From NCBI GenBank assembly GCA_913053665.1, contig CAJXGR010000202.1, forward strand, positions 1 through 6,239: a stretch of DNA of 6,239 nt. Reading direction: 5' to 3'. This DNA comes from an uncultured Spirochaetia bacterium (GTDB lineage: Bacteria; Spirochaetota; UBA6919). This document shows positions 1-4,870 of the stretch, piece by piece. Each line of letters starts with the position of its first letter. Within the stretch, counting starts at the first letter, position 1. The translations under genes were made by a program, and so were the position numbers. The notes below the pieces were generated by a model. It was not told the DNA's origin. It was given only the letters and a program-made list of their open reading frames with translations, and did not search any database.

Positions 1-343
1 CGGTTACTTCTTTGGGTAAAGTCAAAAGTATGTCGGTGAGATCGTCAGACTCCATCTCCTCAGTGACTTCATAGATTTGCTCAGCATTCATGTCCTCCAA
101 AATAGGGTCCCGAGCCGCACGATCCAATTCGGGCAAAACTTCAGAGGCCATTTCTGGTTCCAAGAGATGAAAAATACGCTCACGATTCTGTTCGGATAGT
201 TGGTGAAGGATTTCAGCCAGATCCGCAGGGTGGAGAGTGGTAACAATATTCTGAATCAGTGTTTTATTGTACATGGAGGCGAGGTAGCCAATATCACGCA
301 CCAGTTTTTTCGTTTCATTTTTTTCCACGAATGTCTTCTCCAT
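1..343 (-). CDS. mgtE: MgtE-type magnesium transporter, N-terminal part (truncated by the window edge)
   Basis: The 114 codons present read as the cytosolic N domain of MgtE, the Mg2+-gated magnesium channel/transporter of the inner membrane. Seen: a run of short amphipathic helices with the typical LHPADLAEIL signature at residues 37-46, then helical repeats with LLEPEMASEVLPELD (60-74) and MESDDLTDILLTLP (97-110). Known of the family: this superhelical N domain is followed by two CBS domains and five membrane helices, and Mg2+ binding between the domains closes the pore. Those later parts lie beyond the left edge. The ATG at 343-341 has no Shine-Dalgarno sequence ahead of it. A GTG at 328-326 in the same frame has GGAG at 341-338, nine bases upstream, so translation may really start there, five residues later. 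No M-box-like leader was recognised in the 153-base gap upstream. The family call is firm; the exact start is not. Confidence 0.93.
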   Translation of the reverse strand, partial: MEKTFVEKNETKKLVRDIGYLASMYNKTLIQNIVTTLHPADLAEILHQLSEQNRERIFHLLEPEMASEVLPELDRAARDPILEDMNAEQIYEVTEEMESDDLTDILLTLPKEVT

Positions 344-496
344 AATGGATTTTTTTATAAAAGGGTTTTAAGCAGAACTATCTCTGTTCATACTATGCAA
401 CTACTTAAAATATAGGCCGTTAGACTCACAAAGCGGTTTATCCTATGGGCTATCCTTGGACTCAATAGAAGACAATCCCATAAAGGTCTAAGACCT
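344..496. other. Intergenic gap between the secreted-protein gene and mgtE
   Basis: This 153-base gap must hold any mgtE-proximal promoter and the end of the upstream transcript. I found no convincing sigma-70 pair. The best minus-strand candidate is TTGTGA, 17 bases, TTAAGT (about 390-430), which matches poorly at the -10. No GC-rich stem followed by a T-run is present. The only clear structure is the short palindrome at 483-497, listed separately. Open frames here on either strand lack coding character. Confidence 0.5.
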
Positions 497-497
497 T
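483..497. repeat. Perfect 7-bp inverted repeat touching the stop codon of the secreted-protein gene
   Basis: AAGGTCT (483-489) and AGACCTT (491-497) are perfect complements around a single central base. The right arm overlaps the first base of the gene's stop codon complement at 497-499. With a one-base centre it cannot form a good RNA hairpin unless inner pairs open, and no T-run follows on the minus strand. It therefore does not look like a standard intrinsic terminator. A protein-binding site or chance are the alternatives. Confidence 0.4.
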
Positions 498-1501
498 CAC
501 CGATGGGGGGGGGTATTGATAAAATCAATGAACTTTTGTAATTGACTTCGTTTTACAGAAAGCTTAACAGATGCTAATTTCCCTGATTGTTTCACAACTA
601 TTTTCTTTATCATTTCTTTAACAGGGACTGGAGCATTCTCCGTAGCTAATCGCATCATGGCAAGGAGTCCCTGATAGGTCTTAGCCACTTCCTGAGCCGA
701 TGCCTTAGTCTTACAATGGGTATTAACACTCATGTCAAGCTTGCGGGAACTATGAGTCGCAAATGTAATGGCATCCACATAATCAATTTGCTGAGATATG
801 CCTGCCAAAGCGGAATCTTTACTTGCCTCTTTGCCAAAATCTTTAGTGGCTTGATTTAATTTGATCACTCCCCAGAATAAATTATTGGATTTTACCGTCT
901 GAGTAAGAGAATAGACCTTCCGATTGGCACGAAGTGATTTTCCTTTGCCTAAAGCTAAATTGATTGCCTCTTTCATTTTAGAGGCATTACTGACCAATAG
1001 AGCTTTCCCGTTCAGGAGGGCCATTTTGAAGTCCTCAGGATCGTTTTTAAAGGATAGAACAGTAAATCCATTGATTGTCTCAATGCCTATATCTTGATTC
1101 CTTTTCTTGGCGGCTTTTTTCTTGATTAATGAGAGCAGTTTATCCGGATCGTATCTGACATCCATGATGACTACAATAGACGGAGGTTTTTGTCTAGTGG
1201 GATCAATCTCTGAAAAACCTGCTATAAGAGTCCGAATATCCCTTTTAATATCAACACCTATTTGTTTTAATTCTCTATTAGCCCTCTGGAAGGCCTTATC
1301 TTTATAGATCATTTTTGAGAAAAGCGGGTCATTCATCAATTTGTGGATGTTTATATAAAGAACATTGCCTGACCATGAGGGAAGTGCATTAATCCCCGTT
1401 CTAATACGTGATTGACCCGGTATAGAAGGACTGCTAAACAATGTGGTAAAGAGTATTAGAGAACAACTAAGATATAATAGACCTTTTGATAAGCTTTTCA
1501 T
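497..1501 (-). CDS. Secreted (probably periplasmic) protein of unknown function, 334 aa
   Basis: I do not recognise a characterised family. The chosen ATG at 1501 has AAGGAG six bases upstream and places a signal peptide exactly at the N terminus: Lys2 and Lys6, a hydrophobic stretch at about 8-22, then a small/polar region (FSSPSIPGQS) suited to signal peptidase I. A longer reading from 1543 would put 14 unrelated residues ahead of the signal. A cysteine at residue 13 sits inside the hydrophobic core, so a lipoprotein is unlikely. The mature part alternates beta-like stretches (SGNVLYINIHKL, PSIVVIMDVRYD, GFTVLSFKND) with charged helices and has no other membrane segment. It loosely recalls DUF3352-like envelope proteins, but that is a weak impression. 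The C terminus, TPPHR, is encoded by a run of nine C on the coding strand, so one-base slippage would replace the tail. Function is unknown; that it is a real, exported protein is well supported. Confidence 0.85.
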   Translation of the reverse strand: MKSLSKGLLYLSCSLILFTTLFSSPSIPGQSRIRTGINALPSWSGNVLYINIHKLMNDPLFSKMIYKDKAFQRANRELKQIGVDIKRDIRTLIAGFSEIDPTRQKPPSIVVIMDVRYDPDKLLSLIKKKAAKKRNQDIGIETINGFTVLSFKNDPEDFKMALLNGKALLVSNASKMKEAINLALGKGKSLRANRKVYSLTQTVKSNNLFWGVIKLNQATKDFGKEASKDSALAGISQQIDYVDAITFATHSSRKLDMSVNTHCKTKASAQEVAKTYQGLLAMMRLATENAPVPVKEMIKKIVVKQSGKLASVKLSVKRSQLQKFIDFINTPPHR

Positions 1502-1507
1502 GGTTTT

Positions 1508-1513
1508 CTCCTT
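1508..1513 (-). promoter_or_regulatory. Strong ribosome binding site fixing the start at 1501
   Basis: The minus strand reads AAGGAG, six bases before the ATG at 1501-1499. It is the best Shine-Dalgarno match in the window and rules out the upstream in-frame alternatives. Confidence 0.85.
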
Positions 1514-1520
1514 AATGAAA

Positions 1521-1558
1521 TAAAGGGATCTCAGGCTCCACAAATAGTGAGACCTTTA
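1521..1558 (-). promoter_or_regulatory. Hairpin in the 5' leader of the secreted-protein gene
   Basis: On the minus-strand RNA, UAAAGG plus UCUCA (1558-1548) pairs with UGAGA plus CCUUUA (1533-1521). This gives 11 base pairs with a two-base bulge (1527-1528) around a 14-base loop. It lies between the predicted transcription start (about 1567) and the ribosome binding site (1508-1513), leaving the latter free. By analogy with known 5'-stabilising leader hairpins it could protect the mRNA; an operator or a small regulatory element is also possible. No known riboswitch class was recognised. Confidence 0.5.
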
Positions 1559-1573
1559 AATCTATCTATAAAA

Positions 1574-1602
1574 AATATGCCTAAAAATAACACTTTTGTA
1601 AA
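1574..1602 (-). promoter_or_regulatory. Candidate sigma-70 promoter of the secreted-protein gene
   Basis: On the minus strand TTTACA (1602-1597, 5 of 6 to the -35 consensus) is followed by exactly 17 bases and CATATT (1579-1574, 4 of 6 to the -10 consensus). This predicts a start near 1567 and a leader of about 65 bases before the ATG at 1501. It is the best complete promoter pair in the window. No activator or repressor site is obvious apart from the leader hairpin. Confidence 0.6.
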
Positions 1603-1670
1603 GCATGATTTAATTAAAGAGAAAAAATATTAGAATAGCCCATTAGAGTCACTGGATAACTTATGATTGC

Positions 1671-1729
1671 TTACGGATAAACACTGATGATTATTAGAAT
1701 TATATCTTTATCCGTGAAAATCTGTGAGC
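1671..1729. repeat. Intergenic inverted repeat made of degenerate 10-base units
   Basis: ACGGATAAA (1673-1681) and TTTATCCGT (1707-1715) are perfect inverted copies 25 bases apart, extended by a T-G and a T-A pair outward. Each arm also carries a second, degenerate unit at a spacing of ten: ACGGAT at 1673 then ACTGAT at 1683 on the left, and ATCCGTG at 1710 then ATCTGTG at 1720 on the right. It lies between the YyaL-family gene and the secreted-protein gene. No T-run follows, so it is not a classical terminator. It may be one copy of a dispersed intergenic repeat. Confidence 0.55.
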
Positions 1730-1760
1730 TTTAATGATATTCATAACTCATAAGTATACC

Positions 1761-3836
1761 CTAGGATAAAAGGTCTATCATTGTACGGATCTCTGTTGTT
1801 GGATTCTGACAGGCGTAATTCATGCATACATAGGCCGTTGCCTTCCCGTCAAGAGTTTTCATAGACCCTATAAATGGAGATATATCCGATAAACCCTGGT
1901 CATCCGATTGAATCAATAAGACCTTGTTGGGTAAATATTGGTCTCGTAGGGCATTAATCATATCTTTTGTATCGTCTGACTTTAAATCTCCAACAATCAC
2001 GATCTCATGACTGGGTCCTTCAGCAAAATCCAGGGCGTTCATCAATTGAGTGTATTGGGATGGGTGATTTTTATAAGCCTCGGAAGACGCTTTGGCCACT
2101 TCTCTGGCCTTTTCTTCTAACTTTGAGTCGCCAGTGATTCTTGCCAGACGGAGCAAGTTAAGCATCGCCACCGAATTCCCTGCCGGAATCGCCCCATCAT
2201 AGATTTCCTTAGTTCTGGAGATCAATTCCTCCCCATCTTTAGCTGTAAAGTAAAACCCTCCATTTTTCTCATCCCAAAAGGATTCCATCAATATATCGTT
2301 GAGTTTAAGGGCTTTAGCAAGATAATCCCCATTGTGTGTAGCCTCAAAGAGTTCTATCAGGCCCCATATCATGAAGACATAATCGCTTAAATGCCCATCA
2401 ATAGCGGCATCACCATCTCGATAACGATGGAGCAACCGACCATCCTTTAAATGGAGTTTATTATAAATAAATCGTACAGCCCTTTCAGCGGCCTCAGCGT
2501 ATTTTGGCTCCCTCAATATCCAAGCCCCTTTGGCTAACGCGGCAATCATCAATCCATTCCAGTCGGTTAAAACTTTATCATCCAGGTATGGGTGAATGCG
2601 TTTCTCCCGAACTTTAAATAACTTCTCACGAAGCCCTTCCAATCGCTTAAAGTAATCCTCTTCATTAAGACCGACTTCTTTTCCCATCTGCTGATAGCTT
2701 TTTGAGTGATCCAGATGAAGTATATTCTCTCCTGTTGTTGCTCCTGATGCCTCATCCCTAAAATTACCCTCGTCTGTGACCTGAAAAGTCTTTACAATAA
2801 AGTCCAAATCATCAGCTTCCAAAATGGCCTTCAGTTCATCTTTAGACCAAACATAAAACTTGCCTTCTTCTCCTTCACTGTCTGCATCTTCGGCGGATAA
2901 AAACCCTCCTTCTGGAGAGGTCATATCCCGCAGAACGTAGGTAAATATATTACGACTCGTCTGAGCATACTCTTTCTTTTGGGTAGCCTGGTAAGTCTCT
3001 GTGTAGGCCATGGCCAGCATTGCTTGATCGTAAAGCATCTTCTCAAAATGGGGCAGGAGCCATATTTCATCCGTCGAGTAGCGGTGAAATCCAAAACCAA
3101 TGTGATCAAAGACCCCTCCTTTACTCATCTCATGAAGGGTCTTTTCCACCATCTCCAGAGCATGAGTCTCTCCTTTCCTTTTCCAGTAACGAAGGAGGAA
3201 AAGTAAATTATGGGGTGACGGGAATTTAGGAGCCGGAAGGAATCCCCCGTATTCCGTATCAAATCGCTGATGAATCTCTTCGTAGGCCTTATCCAAAAGG
3301 GATGCATCCAAGTCACTCCCTGACATCTCAGAGCCTGTATTTTGAAGATATCCCGTTATTTCTTCAGCTGAATGGAGTATGTCTTGATGCTTCTCCTGCC
3401 AAAGCTTACTGATATGAGGAACCAGATCTAACATCCCAAAACGTCCTGCTTGGGAAGTCTTTGGGACGTATGTGGCCGCGAAAAACGGCTTCTTATCAGG
3501 GGTCATGATGATATTGAGGGGCCATCCACAATGGGGAATCATGAGTTGACACACTGTCATATAGAGGTTATCTATATCAGGCCTTTCTTCACGATCCACT
3601 TTGATCGACACAAAAGCTTCATTCATCAAGTTGGCGACTTCCTTATCCTCAAAGGACTCTCTTTCCATTACGTGACACCAATGACAGGTGGAATAGCCTA
3701 TGGATAAGAATATTGGTTTATTCTCATTTTTGGATCTCTCAAAAGCCTCACTCCCCCAAGCGTACCAGTCCACAGGGTTTCCAGCATGTTGGAGTAAGTA
3801 GGGGCTTTTTTCATATTGTAATCTATTTTGACTCAT
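1761..3836 (-). CDS. yyaL: YyaL/SPATA20-family protein: thioredoxin-like domain plus alpha/alpha-barrel, 691 aa
   Basis: A complete member of the conserved YyaL (bacterial) / SPATA20 (animal) family, close to the usual length of about 600-700 residues. The N-terminal thioredoxin-like domain (about 1-165) opens with SPYLLQHAGNPVDWYAW (11-27), has the CHWC redox motif at 51-54, KVDREERPD at 79-87 and the cis-proline Trp105-Pro106. From about 175 it continues as an (alpha/alpha)-barrel like those of N-acylglucosamine 2-epimerases and related glycosidases, with APKFPSPHN (202-210), RYSTDEIWLLPHFEKMLYD (252-270) and SAEDADSEG (314-322). The C terminus keeps the paired cysteines Cys671 and Cys676. 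All hallmark motifs are intact. The substrate and reaction are not established for the family; a redox or sugar-related role is inferred from the folds. No signal peptide is present, so it is probably cytoplasmic. The ATG at 3836 is chosen because GGAG lies six bases upstream; a TTG at 3857 would add seven residues without support. Cys96 and Cys103, just ahead of the cis-proline, look unusual; family members I recall have glycine near position 103. Confidence 0.95.
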   Translation of the reverse strand: MSQNRLQYEKSPYLLQHAGNPVDWYAWGSEAFERSKNENKPIFLSIGYSTCHWCHVMERESFEDKEVANLMNEAFVSIKVDREERPDIDNLYMTVCQLMIPHCGWPLNIIMTPDKKPFFAATYVPKTSQAGRFGMLDLVPHISKLWQEKHQDILHSAEEITGYLQNTGSEMSGSDLDASLLDKAYEEIHQRFDTEYGGFLPAPKFPSPHNLLFLLRYWKRKGETHALEMVEKTLHEMSKGGVFDHIGFGFHRYSTDEIWLLPHFEKMLYDQAMLAMAYTETYQATQKKEYAQTSRNIFTYVLRDMTSPEGGFLSAEDADSEGEEGKFYVWSKDELKAILEADDLDFIVKTFQVTDEGNFRDEASGATTGENILHLDHSKSYQQMGKEVGLNEEDYFKRLEGLREKLFKVREKRIHPYLDDKVLTDWNGLMIAALAKGAWILREPKYAEAAERAVRFIYNKLHLKDGRLLHRYRDGDAAIDGHLSDYVFMIWGLIELFEATHNGDYLAKALKLNDILMESFWDEKNGGFYFTAKDGEELISRTKEIYDGAIPAGNSVAMLNLLRLARITGDSKLEEKAREVAKASSEAYKNHPSQYTQLMNALDFAEGPSHEIVIVGDLKSDDTKDMINALRDQYLPNKVLLIQSDDQGLSDISPFIGSMKTLDGKATAYVCMNYACQNPTTEIRTMIDLLS

Positions 3837-3842
3837 TTTATT

Positions 3843-3846
3843 CTCC
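3843..3846 (-). promoter_or_regulatory. Ribosome binding site of the YyaL-family gene
   Basis: GGAG on the minus strand, six bases before the ATG at 3836. This decides the start in favour of the shorter 691-residue reading. Confidence 0.75.
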
Positions 3847-3917
3847 AAACTAATCAAGCATAGTGCTTATATTTAGCTTAAAGATAAGAAAAATAAGGTG
3901 TTAGGGAAGAGCAGAGG

Positions 3918-3948
3918 ATTATATTCGTAAGTTTAAAGTAGTTTTCCA
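3918..3948 (-). promoter_or_regulatory. Possible promoter of the YyaL-family gene
   Basis: A perfect minus-strand TATAAT (3923-3918) lies about 80 bases before the start codon. The best -35 partner is TGGAAA (3948-3943), with a 19-base spacer that is longer than ideal. The 154-base gap to the upstream barrel gene makes a separate promoter plausible, but read-through from that gene is not excluded. Confidence 0.4.
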
Positions 3949-3990
3949 TGGACTGAAGCAAAGAAGAGAGCATTAAATGGAGTGGGGTAG

Positions 3991-4581
3991 TTAGAACTGA
4001 AGACTCACCCCAAAACTTGGCATAAATACGTAATAGATTGACTTATTGGTACTCATTTCATGAAGATCACTGGACATGAGCAATGAGGTTTCTAAGGTAA
4101 AAAACCAGTTGCCTTCCAGTTTATAACTCATCGTGACAGAAGGCCTAAGCATCATCCGTTCAGAACGGTTTAGATCGTTCCCTTGGGTCTCCGTGCTTAT
4201 AGAAAGTAAACCCAATCCCATTTTTGGGTTGAACAAGAAGCGGTCTCCCAAATTAAGCTTCCACCCAAAAGATGTGCTAACAGGGATAGCACGAACCCTA
4301 TTATTATAGACCGTACGATTTTCTTCTTGATGGCCAAAAAAACCAATACCCACCTCCCAATAAGCTGTAGAGCTTGCAGGCAAGTATTTACTATAAGCGA
4401 TATTAAGATAGGGCAGCCAACCGGTATTTTTATCCCCAAGTTGTCCAAAGATTCCATAATAACCTGTCTCAACATGGATATTCTTAGCTTCCTGAGTAAA
4501 AACGTTATTGGGGCCAATCATTAAGACGATGAATAATATTACTGTCAGGGTATGGACTTTGGAGGTTAATAGCTTTTTCAT
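3991..4581 (-). CDS. Probable outer-membrane beta-barrel protein, 196 aa
   Basis: There is no specific family match that I recognise; the call rests on architecture. Residues 1-30 form a signal peptide: Lys2, Lys3 and Lys8, a hydrophobic core at about 11-22, and probable cleavage near VFT-Q at 29/30. The mature 165 residues split into about eight amphipathic strands rich in aromatic residues and glycine, for example VETGYYGIFG, LPYLNIAYSKYL, AYWEVGIGFFGH, IPVSTSFGWKL, LFNPKMGLGLL and RPSVTMSYKL. The last strand, YYVFMPSFGVSLQF, ends in Phe, the usual recognition signal for the BAM assembly machinery. This fits a small 8-stranded barrel of the OmpA/OmpW/OmpX size class. Charged loops such as HQEENRTVYNNR and QGNDLNRSER would be surface loops. 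The ATG at 4581 fits the signal peptide, but no good Shine-Dalgarno lies at normal distance; AAAAGG is 15 bases away. Function (pore, adhesin or structural) is unknown. Confidence 0.85.
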   Translation of the reverse strand: MKKLLTSKVHTLTVILFIVLMIGPNNVFTQEAKNIHVETGYYGIFGQLGDKNTGWLPYLNIAYSKYLPASSTAYWEVGIGFFGHQEENRTVYNNRVRAIPVSTSFGWKLNLGDRFLFNPKMGLGLLSISTETQGNDLNRSERMMLRPSVTMSYKLEGNWFFTLETSLLMSSDLHEMSTNKSIYYVFMPSFGVSLQF

Positions 4582-4590
4582 GGTTTGCTT

Positions 4591-4602
4591 AAAAGGCCTT
4601 TT
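4591..4602. repeat. 12-bp perfect palindrome in the leader of the barrel gene
   Basis: AAAAGGCCTTTT is a perfect palindrome ending ten bases before the ATG at 4581. As RNA its AAAAGG half is the only Shine-Dalgarno-like sequence near this start, but it lies 15 bases away. With no loop it cannot fold on itself tightly. A DNA-binding site or chance are both possible. Confidence 0.4.
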
Positions 4603-4622
4603 GAAGAGAATTGATTTATATT

Positions 4623-4644
4623 ATATCTAATAATTAGTAGATAT
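4623..4644. promoter_or_regulatory. Operator-like dyad over the barrel-gene promoter
   Basis: ATATCTA (4623-4629) and TAGATAT (4638-4644) are perfect 7-bp inverted copies eight bases apart. A second, nested dyad, CTAAT-A-ATTAG, covers 4627-4637. The element covers the candidate -10 and much of the spacer of the barrel-gene promoter, the typical place for a repressor. The background is very AT-rich, which raises the chance of accidental symmetry. Confidence 0.4.
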
Positions 4645-4655
4645 GAAGTTAGCAA
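4627..4655 (-). promoter_or_regulatory. Candidate promoter of the barrel gene
   Basis: On the minus strand TTGCTA (4655-4650, 4 of 6) is followed by 17 bases and TATTAG (4632-4627, 4 of 6). A perfect TATAAT also lies at 4625-4620, but has no good -35 at normal spacing. Either would give a leader of about 35 bases or more. In such AT-rich DNA several -10-like hexamers are expected by chance. Confidence 0.4.
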
Positions 4656-4774
4656 CAAAATAGATCTTTCTGTTTATTTGCTGGTAAATATAAAAAGATT
4701 TCTTAAAAAAGACTATATTAAAATGAATATTTATTAAAAAAATATTATATTAATGAGTACTTTTGGGTTTACTA

Positions 4775-4793
4775 GCTACAATATATTTGTAGC
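4775..4793. promoter_or_regulatory. Operator-like dyad upstream of the chemoreceptor gene
   Basis: GCTACAA (4775-4781) and TTGTAGC (4787-4793) are perfect inverted copies around TATAT, centred 87 bases before the chemoreceptor ATG. No T-run follows on either strand, so a terminator is unlikely. The size and symmetry fit a dimeric regulator site. It contrasts with the surrounding A/T-only sequence because each arm carries three G/C pairs. Confidence 0.45.
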
Positions 4794-4855
4794 ATCAGAT
4801 ACAATCCATAGTTTAAGACCTACTGATAAGATGTTTTACAGAAGATATTCAGGCT

Positions 4856-4861
4856 AAAGGG
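4856..4861 (+). promoter_or_regulatory. Ribosome binding site of the chemoreceptor gene
   Basis: AAAGGG ends nine bases before the ATG at 4871, an acceptable distance. It supports this ATG, which also places the first membrane helix at residues 10-31. Confidence 0.6.
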
Positions 4862-4870
4862 ATCCATATT

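Larger units (their letters stand above)
4582..4870. other. AT-rich divergent intergenic region
   Basis: These 289 bases separate the divergently transcribed barrel and chemoreceptor genes. The middle (about 4680-4755) is almost all A and T, with A-runs and two copies of TATATTAA (near 4714 and 4747), and is likely curved or easily melted. The region holds the candidate promoter of the barrel gene, a 12-bp palindrome next to its start and two dyad elements, listed separately. I found no convincing sigma-70 pair and no sigma-28-type flagellar promoter in front of the chemoreceptor, and no small gene. Confidence 0.6.

Noticed and set aside
200..415. Plus-strand open frame of 71 codons
   Set aside because: It lies antisense to the clear MgtE coding region, has no ribosome binding site and shows no protein-like pattern.
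483..497. Inverted repeat at the end of the secreted-protein gene as an intrinsic terminator
   Set aside because: It has a one-base centre, a stem of moderate GC and no T-run after it on the minus strand; kept only as a palindrome.
1499..1543. Longer N terminus for the secreted protein starting at 1543
   Set aside because: It would put 14 residues ahead of a well-formed signal peptide, and the AAGGAG ribosome binding site lies inside that extension, directly before the ATG at 1501.
4197..4517. 106-codon minus-strand open frame inside the barrel gene
   Set aside because: It is a different frame of the same strand as the well-supported signal peptide and beta-strand pattern; its translation has no domain character.
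4801..4850. Sigma-28 (flagellar) promoter for the chemoreceptor, suggested by CTGATAAG near 4824
   Set aside because: No TAAA-type -35 element lies at the required distance upstream.
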